DNA of 48,375 nt from a virus. The position numbers and the translations under genes are program-made. Position 1 is the stretch's first letter. Each line of letters begins with the position of its first letter. The stretch is taken from positions 1-48,375 of the IMG/VR virus record IMGVR_UViG_3300033984_000057. One strand, 5' to 3'. Shown here piece by piece: positions 19,501 to 27,405 of the stretch. The notes under the pieces were generated by a model, which worked only from the letters and a program-made list of their open reading frames with translations, ran no database searches and was not told the DNA's origin.

Positions 19501-21704
19501 CCTTCTTCACCAACCGGGAAAGTGGTAGTATTTATTCCATTTTGTAATACTGGATCTACGCCTGTATATGTAACTTGGGAACCAAATGTTTGCCCAGAAG
19601 GGTAGCCATTTAATACGCCAGGTAAATACGCATTGTAGTATTCTTGTTGTTGTTGTTTTACTACCACTTTATACGAATACCACCCAATTTCATTTATAGT
19701 ATAAACAAACTTAGTATCAATAGCAGGTGTTGATGGATATGCCGGTAAGTATAACTCGTTTATTTGTCCGTTAGTAGTTATAATGTAATCTCCGCTTGGC
19801 GGAATTGGGAATAAACTAGGGTTATTAGTCGTATATGGTGGATCTATAGGAGTTGGATAAAATATCCATTCTACATTAGTTATTTCAACATAATCGGTAA
19901 ATGCTCCTCTCATAAATTGGCCTATTACAGGTATTGTATTTGAAAGAGCGTCTGTGTCTAAAGTAAAATTATAAGTATTGCTAGTTATTGATCCCGCGGT
20001 TATAGAAAAGCCATTAGGGGATGTTTGCTCAGCGTATAACCCCGGAGTACCTAAAGGTATATTCCTATCCGATGCAATTGGATCATTCACTAATACCAAT
20101 AATGCATTACCAAACCAACATTTTACATCCGGGAATGGAGTAGTATCAGATTGATATGGGGCAAATACTGTAGAACCCCCGAACTTTACGGCATCGCCCG
20201 TTGTTTTTAAATCTACTGTAGATAGTATAACAGAAGACTGCCTTCCAAACTTATCGGCCAATACAAATCCAACTTGATAATTTCTATTTTGTTTTAAAGT
20301 ATGATTTGGATACTCTATAAAATTAGTGAATTTATCTGATTTTGGTTGTACCGCTGTATTATAATTTATAGTAGACGGAGGAGAATATACATTATAAAAA
20401 TTACCATATATAATTCTATTGCCAGCAATATCTTGTGCTAACGCTCTAGTAGGTACAATGTCATATACTCTAATAGTTTGGCTTTCTGACAAAGTTTTAT
20501 AAGGTTTTTGCGACTGATATGGGTAATTATATATATTTGTATTAGGAATAATATTACTTATGGCCACCCATGAAATACTATCTAATACTTTTACCGCAGC
20601 GGAATCAGATTCTTTATAAAGAATATCCACGTTAGTTATTTTATAATCAGAATTAATATTTAATCCTGTACTAGGCAATGGAACTAATAATTCAATATTA
20701 TTAATATTGTTTTCCATCCATTTTAATACAGTACTTCTATACGCAGCTGTTTCATCCCCATTAATAAAGTATCCTTTTTGTCTAGGTATATATGCTATTT
20801 GAGTAAATGGGGCCATTAAAGAGTACTCATTGTCGTCAAATTTAAATCTATAACTAAATCTAACATATTTATCTTCTAAAAAAGACGGATCACCAGGCCA
20901 AGTAGGGTCTTCATCCTTATTCGTCATGGTGGATGTCAAGAAAGTTAATTGAATTCCAATGGGCGTTATAGAGGGCATCGAAGAATAAGTTGTAATTCTA
21001 TTAGTAATATAATCAACACTCATAACATATGGGTAATCACAGGAATCAATTTCCGTGGCTACAATAGTCATACCTTCAACAATCCCAACAGTAGATTCTA
21101 ATTCAAACGTACTGGAATTTATTATATCAGTTACTGTTGTAGTTACTTTACGTATTAGAGAGATTGCTTCTACCGGAGCATATTTAGCCACTGAAATTTG
21201 AGTTTCGGTAGTATAATAATTAGGCGTAGTAAAGGCATTATTATAGTTTATTTTTCTTGGTTGGTTTCTATTATCTGTCCAAAATAATAATCCTTCTATA
21301 AGATTTACCCCTAATATTAAGTTTGTTTTTGAGAAGTTTAAGAATGTTCCGCTAACTAATGTTGTTGATATTAATGTATTTAAATCATATACCGTAATCT
21401 TCATTTCAGCGGCGTCTGGGGGTAATATTATCTGTTCCGGAGTATTATCTTCATAATCAGTTAAAAATTGATATATACGATTATTTTGATTATCCATGAA
21501 CATACCAATACATTCTAAATTTGCATTAGTTTCATTAACTACCTTATAATTTCCTAATACATTTTGCAATACACCAATATTATTAGTTTCAGATTTACCT
21601 ACTTCTATATTTAATGCATCTCTATACTGATCATTAGGGATAAGTCTATCGTCCAAATCCTTATTCATTTTAGACGATATAAAACTATTTTTTATTTCTG
21701 CCAT
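16587..21704 (-). CDS. large muzzle / tail stabilisation-type structural protein
   Basis: A 1705-residue beta-rich protein whose start (KNSFISSKMNKDLDDRLIPN, then QYRDALNIEVGKSE) is characteristic of the big tail-hub or muzzle protein of crAss-like and related marine podoviruses, in the role of P22 gp10. Then come propeller-like repeats (IYQFLTDYED, GLLFWTDNRNQPRKINYNNAF). The middle and C-terminal parts hold Ig- or cadherin-like beta segments rich in Pro, Asn and Thr. It is encoded directly after the two ring proteins and before a 517-residue partner, which places it below the neck at the tail end. Its length suggests that extra surface domains are inserted in the propeller core. There is no catalytic motif that I can see. 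Confidence 0.8.
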   Translation of the reverse strand: MAEIKNSFISSKMNKDLDDRLIPNDQYRDALNIEVGKSETNNIGVLQNVLGNYKVVNETNANLECIGMFMDNQNNRIYQFLTDYEDNTPEQIILPPDAAEMKITVYDLNTLISTTLVSGTFLNFSKTNLILGVNLIEGLLFWTDNRNQPRKINYNNAFTTPNYYTTETQISVAKYAPVEAISLIRKVTTTVTDIINSSTFELESTVGIVEGMTIVATEIDSCDYPYVMSVDYITNRITTYSSMPSITPIGIQLTFLTSTMTNKDEDPTWPGDPSFLEDKYVRFSYRFKFDDNEYSLMAPFTQIAYIPRQKGYFINGDETAAYRSTVLKWMENNINNIELLVPLPSTGLNINSDYKITNVDILYKESDSAAVKVLDSISWVAISNIIPNTNIYNYPYQSQKPYKTLSESQTIRVYDIVPTRALAQDIAGNRIIYGNFYNVYSPPSTINYNTAVQPKSDKFTNFIEYPNHTLKQNRNYQVGFVLADKFGRQSSVILSTVDLKTTGDAVKFGGSTVFAPYQSDTTPFPDVKCWFGNALLVLVNDPIASDRNIPLGTPGLYAEQTSPNGFSITAGSITSNTYNFTLDTDALSNTIPVIGQFMRGAFTDYVEITNVEWIFYPTPIDPPYTTNNPSLFPIPPSGDYIITTNGQINELYLPAYPSTPAIDTKFVYTINEIGWYSYKVVVKQQQQEYYNAYLPGVLNGYPSGQTFGSQVTYTGVDPVLQNGINTTTFPVGEEGKTSHIVLINDNINKIPRDLTEVGPDQKQYRSSVQLFGRVENTHVPLSLIGNTPYNNRYATTIKYTLATNAGALNNIRPGDGIQCDESNAPIPNPDPDPLAPPTIPNPLAWYANTVVVSNVVDPSDPLLGIITFSPPNWTRDPDFINFTITKAENVQYFPSRKADVVSSIATALDFNFLENTVDNIKGSASINFYQLQTKPLIGRVTTTKKIGVTSNLMIPFLSVYETTPVDSLLALFWETASTGYISDLNYDVLNGYDGPASLSSPGFLFFEDQNPNGSSTITGDSDSKYITEEFIILNNTGFPLTLFSVPTFLEVKTNSGLVVTPKFGIEETFLGSGIYRFIIKDSFVFDHNAPLDSSFTFTINVEWQEDVFSTVIYKNRLGNIIPSFINNFPYYNTTIDQTAGPVVTVTAQNGSYNTGLNQVDLYWSIISGNDNNYFSIPNPTNGIIDLINATIPLGTYSLTVKIQDAFLAVPPTELIGTNPYATLSNTIIVNITIGPKPVNNYLQYYDTSSFVWQYYTGSGITCAPVPGQGYGAVYIGAGDYSLNPITGINTNLPDLLQTNPSPTSAAYQSYVNVQEANGAIIGYDPASIFGLKQGSLEWEVRTIGISAANEGRESNAKFILYYRESHLAPNNIWEAVVDDNNVGPPQVIPTEWTDGVADKLGIKTIGLGLEIGTYIERSTSFVTSAPGEYCLVVWHNYETTQDPGWIGSCAPDFYTAVNIKDANYSYLGLPPVPVPPPYPDYVNPPAITTAYEYNIQIKDFFGEPNGVPYVVQDASVGFNFSTTNTLAAIATNGSNILVLTTIDPQLVEGLFVTLPGSIIPYCQITSVVGTTIILALNLVADIPSGEIITFSYATNDARGTVWATTNNGIHVNQFYKDNLFAEIWTPPLANKFYLFQNTNRNYNVGDFYSSDPPVTNNPLFSAKFDSLGRVVNLPLPENTNQTAWAEDGDPLINLGRNLYQFVETP

Positions 21705-21710
21705 TTAATT

Positions 21711-23000
21711 TTAGTGTTTAATCCATTTAGATTTTCCTCTCATAACTTGAGTGATTTCCTCTAACTTGATATTAGATAATCTTATCTTTGCATTTCTTAA
21801 TTTAGCATTCTTTTCTTGCTTAAGTCTATTGACTATATATTCGGGTTGACCGGATCTTAGGGATAAGATAGCGTGTAATATATGTGCATACATCGCTTCT
21901 TCTGCCATTTTAGGAACCCTAGTATCTAAATCATACGCTAATCCATCGGATATATATTCTAGCACAATTAATCTATCAACTAATCCACTACTAAATGACA
22001 TTTTACCTTCACGGTCATTTATATTAAAATATCCATTTATATTTGCATATTGTGGATCTAATCCATATCTTTCCCCAAACGGACCATATCCAGTTATGTT
22101 ATCATAATTATAATTATAATTATTTAATGCCTGTGTTGTGTCGTTACTAACATACATTCCGTTAGATTTCCAACGTTCCTCAGTTATAGAGGTACCATCA
22201 ATATTGTCTCCGAAATTGTCTTGTATTGGAACGCCTCTGGTATCTTGTATTGGGTTTTCATAAGGCGAGATAGTTAAATTATTGGTAGGATACATTGGGT
22301 GTTTTACACCAGATTGATCAATCCAGGATACTTTTACATAGTTAACATAGTCTTGAGGTAATACGATGCTTAAACTTGGTGGAATATTAAGTTCAACTGA
22401 CTTGATACTTTTTAATGTATCATAACTAAATTCTTGCATGCTTCTCTTAGCGTGGAATATAACATCCGTTCTTTTCACAGCAGATATTAATTTTCCATCA
22501 CCAACATAAGCTACCATAAAGTTATTTATAACATCGTTTAAAGTTAAGTATGAATATCCCCCATAATTCTCTTCAACAGTATCGCCATAAGCATAACTGC
22601 CAGGGGTTAAAGGGTTGCCATAATTACCACCGTCTAAAGTCTTTAATTGTACAACAACATAAGTTCCTATGCTCCAATAAACGGGATTAATATTATATAT
22701 CGTATTACCAATCACATTATATTCAACGGTTGGAATACCACTTGAACCAAGCACCTCGTTAAAGTCACCGGGTAAACCAGTAGAACTTATATAAAGCTTG
22801 AAGTTATTTAAAGCGTAATTAGGATTGTTTGGATCATCGCTTCCAAATATTAAATCTGTATTAAATGTTGTTGTAAAGCTATTAGTTGGCTGCGGAGGTC
22901 CTATTCCAGAAGTATTTTCATTTACTACTTGAAATCCCTGCGCTCCTTCGTAATATTGTCTATTTGTTTCGGTAATTAAACCATTATTAGGTATAGGCAT
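21711..23000 (-). CDS. neck ring / tail tubular protein
   Basis: A 429-residue structural protein starting MPIPNNGLITETNRQYYEGA. It has beta-rich N-terminal segments (ALNNFKLYISSTGLPGDF, VVVQLKTLDGGNYG). After these comes a conserved core with FHAKRSMQEFSYDTL and a strand rich in LPQDYVNYVKVSW, and it ends in a basic helix. This architecture matches the ring proteins that connect the portal to the muzzle in crAss-like podoviruses, analogous to T7 gp11 or P22 gp4 functions. It lies 6 bp from each neighbouring neck gene. Assigned from remembered family features and gene order; no enzymatic role is expected. Confidence 0.78.
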   Translation of the reverse strand: MPIPNNGLITETNRQYYEGAQGFQVVNENTSGIGPPQPTNSFTTTFNTDLIFGSDDPNNPNYALNNFKLYISSTGLPGDFNEVLGSSGIPTVEYNVIGNTIYNINPVYWSIGTYVVVQLKTLDGGNYGNPLTPGSYAYGDTVEENYGGYSYLTLNDVINNFMVAYVGDGKLISAVKRTDVIFHAKRSMQEFSYDTLKSIKSVELNIPPSLSIVLPQDYVNYVKVSWIDQSGVKHPMYPTNNLTISPYENPIQDTRGVPIQDNFGDNIDGTSITEERWKSNGMYVSNDTTQALNNYNYNYDNITGYGPFGERYGLDPQYANINGYFNINDREGKMSFSSGLVDRLIVLEYISDGLAYDLDTRVPKMAEEAMYAHILHAILSLRSGQPEYIVNRLKQEKNAKLRNAKIRLSNIKLEEITQVMRGKSKWIKH

Positions 23001-23006
23001 TTTTTA

Positions 23007-23702
23007 TTAGCTTTTTGAGTTAATGGTTTCTGCTTGCGCTTGTTGCGCCGCGATTTGTATAATCTGTGGATCTTTTATAATAATACCAGAATAAAGTAAT
23101 ATTTTAGTTATTATATTAGTTTGTTCTGTAGGGTGTAAATCAAATTGTACTGAAGTAGTTGGAGCATATACATATTGGTAATTTGCGCCTAAAGCAAAAT
23201 CCCATATAGGATTAGCCGGTTTCCTAATATATGTACAAGTAATTCCAGTAGTTATTGTTGTTGGGTATACTTTAATTATAAAGTCTTTATAAGTGTATAC
23301 TGGCCAATACTGTGAAGGTTTAGTAATTGGAGATAAGTTTAATTCTAATAGTTCATTTGGTTGAACATATTGAATTTCTTTGTCATCATTATATATTACA
23401 GTACCTAATTTATAAAAATCAGTTACTGCTGGAATATTAAATCCACCTATTGTAGGTAGACAAGCTCCATCTGTTTGGAAGATTGCAATTTTTTGTTGTA
23501 AGTTTTTTACTCTATCACTATATTCACTGTCATTCCTAGGTACTCTTATTTGTTGTGTAAGGTCCTCAAAATATTCATTAAATATTTCTAATTGAACTTG
23601 AGCCGCGGTTTTATTAAATTCGTCAGGGGTTAAATAACCTCTTTGTTCTTTATTAAGAATTAATAAAACAGTTCTATAAACTATATCTACATTTACTACC
23701 AT
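23007..23702 (-). CDS. head-to-tail connector ring protein
   Basis: A 231-residue protein with the N-terminal pattern VYRTVLLILNKEQRGYLTPDEFN followed by AAQVQLEIFNEYFEDLTQQ (helical), then a short beta domain ending in an Ala/Gln-rich tail. The same order is found in the first ring or adaptor protein after the capsid genes of marine Bacteroidota podoviruses. It would sit on the portal and connect it to the next ring. It is the first of the neck genes and follows a hairpin at 23727-23748, which may separate its expression from the capsid genes. The start at 23702 (ATGGTAGTAAATG) is the first in frame; a second ATG lies downstream in the reading frame only much later, so the start is reasonably secure. 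Confidence 0.77.
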   Translation of the reverse strand: MVVNVDIVYRTVLLILNKEQRGYLTPDEFNKTAAQVQLEIFNEYFEDLTQQIRVPRNDSEYSDRVKNLQQKIAIFQTDGACLPTIGGFNIPAVTDFYKLGTVIYNDDKEIQYVQPNELLELNLSPITKPSQYWPVYTYKDFIIKVYPTTITTGITCTYIRKPANPIWDFALGANYQYVYAPTTSVQFDLHPTEQTNIITKILLYSGIIIKDPQIIQIAAQQAQAETINSKS

Positions 23703-23726
23703 TTGCTATCTTTATTATAATATTAA

Positions 23727-23748
23727 GGCGGTAACCGTAGCTACCGCC
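23727..23748 (-). terminator. intergenic hairpin, weak terminator or processing site
   Basis: A perfect seven-pair stem (GGCGGTA at 23727-23733, TACCGCC at 23742-23748) with an eight-base loop in the 65-bp gap between two late genes. On the minus strand it is followed only by TTAATATT, so termination would be weak; it could instead protect or process the upstream capsid mRNA. Confidence 0.55.
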
Positions 23749-23767
23749 TATATATTAGTATTACGTA

Positions 23768-24628
23768 TTATTTAAGTTTTTTCTCTATAGACTGGTAAAT
23801 TTGAATACCTTCATCAGTCTTAAAAAATGCAGCCATTGCAGAATATGGATTCTCATCAAATGGCACTGTCATTAATTTTCTATCATTTTCACCCCACATA
23901 AATGTTCTGTGATCTTGTGATAGTTTTATAATATTCATTTCAGTTGCTCTAATCGCAATGTTTCTAAGTTGAACATTATCGTCATTAGCCAATTCTAAGA
24001 ACAAAGCAGGATTGTTTCTAGCAAATAGTAACAAATCTCTTTTTATCTCCTTAGAACTCATCTTATTGACTCTAGAACCAACTTCTACTCTTACAATCGC
24101 TTCTGCTTCATCAACATCCATACTAAATGCTGCGTTCATTGCTTCAACCTCTAATTCTAAATAATCTAAATCATCTCCAGCTTCTTCAACCGCATTGAAT
24201 TCGGTATACTTAATATTTAAACCTGGGTGATATATAGATAATAATTTTTGTAAATTTTGTTTTTCTTTTGGGACAAACAAAGTTCCATTTTCAAATATAA
24301 TATGTCCTAATGTAGCCTGCCCTTTTTGGTCTTTAACCAAAGGAGAGTTTTGATTTGTGGCATATCTTATTTCTTCTTGTTCGCCTGTTACTTTATCAAA
24401 CCATAACAATGGGTATCTAAGAGTGTGTTTACCTTGCAAAGTATATGTTAACGATGCATGACTATCCGCAATTAAATACGTTCTATCTTTGATTTCCCAG
24501 TTATTTTTTGGAGACTCTTTTGTTGTCTCAACCTTAACAGTTTCTTTAACTGTTTCAATATAATCTTGTACTTCAACCTCAGTAACTACTTTTGGTTGGG
24601 TTTGTTTTTGTTTTTGAGCAATTGCCAT
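23768..24628 (-). CDS. capsid-associated structural protein
   Basis: A 286-residue protein directly after the major capsid gene. The N-terminal 45 residues are Lys/Glu/Thr-rich and likely disordered. A beta-rich part follows (SLTYTLQGKHTLRYPLLWFD). The helical C-terminal half has acidic runs (LDYLELEVEAMNAAF), a KEIKRDLLLFARNNPALFLELAN segment, and ends KTDEGIQIYQSIEKKLK. I recognise this combination from proteins found beside the capsid gene in crAss-like phages, but the exact function is not known to me; an auxiliary capsid or head-completion protein is the best guess. Hairpins before and after it suggest separate mRNA levels from the neighbours. Confidence 0.7.
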   Translation of the reverse strand: MAIAQKQKQTQPKVVTEVEVQDYIETVKETVKVETTKESPKNNWEIKDRTYLIADSHASLTYTLQGKHTLRYPLLWFDKVTGEQEEIRYATNQNSPLVKDQKGQATLGHIIFENGTLFVPKEKQNLQKLLSIYHPGLNIKYTEFNAVEEAGDDLDYLELEVEAMNAAFSMDVDEAEAIVRVEVGSRVNKMSSKEIKRDLLLFARNNPALFLELANDDNVQLRNIAIRATEMNIIKLSQDHRTFMWGENDRKLMTVPFDENPYSAMAAFFKTDEGIQIYQSIEKKLK

Positions 24629-24656
24629 AATATAATATAATTTAATAATTTAATAG

Positions 24657-24700
24657 AAAAGTAATATTTGCCCCCACTATAATAGCAGGGGCAATATTAC
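24657..24700 (-). terminator. strong intrinsic terminator after the major capsid gene
   Basis: Stem arms GTAATATT at 24661-24668 plus GCCCC at 24670-24674 pair with GGGGC at 24688-24692 plus AATATTAC at 24693-24700, thirteen pairs with one bulged T. On the minus strand the stem starts 7 bp after the capsid stop codon and is followed by TTTTCTATT. It would end or attenuate transcription after the most highly needed gene. Confidence 0.78.
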
Positions 24701-24707
24701 CAATTTG

Positions 24708-26177
24708 TTATACAGAAGCTGTGAACAACACGAAGTTGTTAGCCCCTTGAGTAACTAAACATCTTTCAGACAAGAAGTGTACTTGCATTGCATCAAGATC
24801 AGAAGTATAAGCGCCTCCAACAGACCCAGTGATCCAAGATTTCATTCTTCTATCGTCAGCTTGAGAAGCTCTATAACGAACGTGTAAGAAAGGTCTACGG
24901 ATATTAGTGCCTAATTGTTGATCGTATACAGTAGAAGTTCCGGCAGGAACCAAAACCCCATCAATTGAAGTGTTAGCCATACCTCCACGAGTAGAAGCGT
25001 CATTTAAGTATTTCCAGTCAGTTTTATAGAAATCATAAGATCCTCTTCTAAATCCAGAGAAACCTAAGTTTAACGCCATTTGCTCAGAGTTTTCAAATAA
25101 ACCGTAAGCAACACCTCCAGCAGCACCAGAAGATAAAGAAGCTAACATATCATCAAAGTCAAGAGAAGTAGCTCTGTTCAAGAAGAACATGTTTTCCTCA
25201 ATAGCTCCTTGAGTATCTAAACCTTTTAAGATTGAATCAAAATCACTTAAACCACTTGCAGCAGTAAAGTTGTTTACGATATTACCTCTTTCTTTGATAG
25301 CAGCAAAAAGACCTTGAGTTCCTTTATAAGTTACGCCTGTAGCCGGAGTTAAAGTTGAAACCCCTGAACTAGCGGCTGATAATTCGCCTTCAATAACAGA
25401 CATTTCTAAATAATCTTCAAAACGCAATCTTGTTTCAGATTCAGCTTTTAAATACCATAAGAATCCACTAGTTCCATCTTCAGTAGCAACTTCAACCCAT
25501 CCGATTTGTGCGGTATCAGATCCAGAAATTTGGTATCTTTCTTTGATAATGATAGGAGAATTATTGTACTGAGTAAATGACGGAGTTACAGCGTTAATAG
25601 ACGCATCAGTAGTTCCTTTTACAAATTCAGAACCATAAACAAAGATCTTAAGACCTGATGCTCCAGTAAGATTCACAGTACCAGAAGTTAAACTTGCTTG
25701 AGTATAAGGATAAACAGTAAGAGTAGCTGTTCCACCTGTAGTAGATGAAGCATTAACAAGTACTTTAAGTTCAGCACCAGTTGCAGGATTCATAACTACT
25801 AAAGTTTGACCTGGAGAAACAACGTTTTGAACGAAGTTAATACCAGTACTACCAACAGCAAATGTTAAAGTAGTTGCAGAACCACAAGATACACTGTTGT
25901 AAGCGATATGTAATCTGTTTTGTTCAGACCAGATAACCTGATCAGAAGACATTGGCATTTCAGCTCCTACCATACGTAAGAATCCAGAAAGAGTTCTGTT
26001 TCCGTAACGTTCTACTTCAGCTTCATAGATTTCAGGTAAATATTGTTGAGCAAAAGTATTAGCATCACTACCTTGAGTAGTAAAGTTTAAGTAATTTGTC
26101 TCTAACGCTTGTTGTTTTTGAGACGGTTTAATAGAACCATAATTAGTTCCAGTAACCGAGTTAATCATGTTTGACAT
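24708..26177 (-). CDS. major capsid protein
   Basis: A 489-residue protein with the usual HK97-fold layout for crAss-like phages: a helical N-terminal arm (LPEIYEAEVERYGNRTLSGF), an inserted Gly/Thr-rich beta domain at about 95-190, and a core with IIIKERYQISGSDTAQIGW and the helix LKAESETRLRFEDYLEM. The C-terminal part is rich in aromatic and Arg residues (RRPFLHVRYRASQADDRRMKSW). It lies between the putative scaffold and neck genes, as expected. The gene is followed at once by a strong hairpin terminator, which fits the need for high and separate expression. The start has an A-rich leader and no Shine-Dalgarno sequence. A few other in-frame Met codons (residue 4) exist, but Met1 is the natural start. 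Confidence 0.88.
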   Translation of the reverse strand: MSNMINSVTGTNYGSIKPSQKQQALETNYLNFTTQGSDANTFAQQYLPEIYEAEVERYGNRTLSGFLRMVGAEMPMSSDQVIWSEQNRLHIAYNSVSCGSATTLTFAVGSTGINFVQNVVSPGQTLVVMNPATGAELKVLVNASSTTGGTATLTVYPYTQASLTSGTVNLTGASGLKIFVYGSEFVKGTTDASINAVTPSFTQYNNSPIIIKERYQISGSDTAQIGWVEVATEDGTSGFLWYLKAESETRLRFEDYLEMSVIEGELSAASSGVSTLTPATGVTYKGTQGLFAAIKERGNIVNNFTAASGLSDFDSILKGLDTQGAIEENMFFLNRATSLDFDDMLASLSSGAAGGVAYGLFENSEQMALNLGFSGFRRGSYDFYKTDWKYLNDASTRGGMANTSIDGVLVPAGTSTVYDQQLGTNIRRPFLHVRYRASQADDRRMKSWITGSVGGAYTSDLDAMQVHFLSERCLVTQGANNFVLFTASV

Positions 26178-26195
26178 AATTGTGTGTTTTTAATG

Positions 26196-27371
26196 TTAAA
26201 ATTTTTTTGTTTGTATTCTTAGTTTAGAAGTATCAACACCATTTATTGCTTTAACCTTAAAACCATTTATAAACCCCTCCCCGGCGGAAGTTACTCTAGG
26301 AGCATTCCCGATGTTATTGGATTTAGCAATCACATCTTTAATCGCATCGGCTTTACCTTGCTCATAAAAATGATTTGCAATAGTGTCAACGTTTTCAGCA
26401 GCATACATTGCTTTATGATAACCTTTCAAATCTGTTACTTCCCCTTTTTCATTCAAGAACTTCTTGATTAGGTTTGTAATATTTGATTGCTTATCAGCCA
26501 CAACTTCAGAATTTTGAATTCCGTACCTAAAGTTTTTTTCTCCCATTTTAAAATCAAAACCTTTGAATTCTTGAGAGAAGAAACTTTTAGTATCATCCTT
26601 AAACTTTGAATGTTGTGTTTCAACTGATTGTTGTTCTTCTTTGTATCGATTGAAAAAGTCTGTTGCTTTTTGTTGTTCTTGGGTAACACCTGGACGTAAT
26701 TTAATTTCGTCATAGTATCTACCTTTAAGTTCTTCCAAAAAGCCTTTAGCTTTTGCAACCTCTTCTTTAAACGCGAGTTTTTTCTTTCTGATGTCTCGCT
26801 CATCATCTTCGTCTTCATCGTAACTAAATTTATCCTCCATTAGAAATTCAATCTCTTCGGCGTCTAAATGTGGTCTTGACTTTTTGTAATATTCTTTTAA
26901 TAAAGCTTCTCCATTTACAGAAGAATAGTCAGCATTTAATCTAACATAGTCTTCTACAGTTCCACCAGTTTCTTCCATAAAGTTAACTAGCTTTTCAATG
27001 TTTTCCGGTAATGGCTTACTTGTTTTTTCTTCGTTATAACTCCTAACTGTTTCCTCTATTTTAGCTACCTCACGGCTAACCTCTTCATCAGTTATTTCGT
27101 TAATTACGACTACTTCTTCTTCGTGATCAATTTTAGCGGTAGCATTTTCGTTGACGGTGTTTCCTTTGCCCACTTCTTGCAATCCCACTTCGGGTCCTTG
27201 ATTGACCAACACGCTTTCATTTGTGCTTTGCTCTTGAACGGCATCGGTATTTGTTGGTTTAATTGTTAAATCTACCTTTGAAATTGTGCTCGGAGCATCT
27301 AATTTCTTCATTTGCGGAGCCTTTTTCTTAGGCATTTTAAATGAACCTTCTTGTTGTACTTGTTCTGACAT
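26196..27371 (-). CDS. putative capsid scaffolding protein
   Basis: A 391-residue, highly charged and largely helical protein with acidic stretches (HEEEVVVINEITDEEVSREV and DEDEDDERDIRKKK) and Glu/Lys coiled-coil segments in the middle. It also has a basic N-terminal patch, MPKKKAPQMKK. It sits between portal and major capsid genes, where scaffolds are encoded, and its composition is scaffold-like. No protease signature is visible, so if the scaffold is processed the enzyme lies elsewhere. Assignment rests on context and composition. A 116-residue reading frame inside it in another frame is a shadow. Confidence 0.75.
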   Translation of the reverse strand: MSEQVQQEGSFKMPKKKAPQMKKLDAPSTISKVDLTIKPTNTDAVQEQSTNESVLVNQGPEVGLQEVGKGNTVNENATAKIDHEEEVVVINEITDEEVSREVAKIEETVRSYNEEKTSKPLPENIEKLVNFMEETGGTVEDYVRLNADYSSVNGEALLKEYYKKSRPHLDAEEIEFLMEDKFSYDEDEDDERDIRKKKLAFKEEVAKAKGFLEELKGRYYDEIKLRPGVTQEQQKATDFFNRYKEEQQSVETQHSKFKDDTKSFFSQEFKGFDFKMGEKNFRYGIQNSEVVADKQSNITNLIKKFLNEKGEVTDLKGYHKAMYAAENVDTIANHFYEQGKADAIKDVIAKSNNIGNAPRVTSAGEGFINGFKVKAINGVDTSKLRIQTKKF

Positions 27372-27405
27372 GATATAATATTATAAAATTGGTTAATAAA
27401 ATTCC

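Noticed and set aside
26468-26818. 116-codon frame inside the scaffold gene
   Set aside because: Lys/Asn-rich shadow of the scaffold frame, no own start context or motif.
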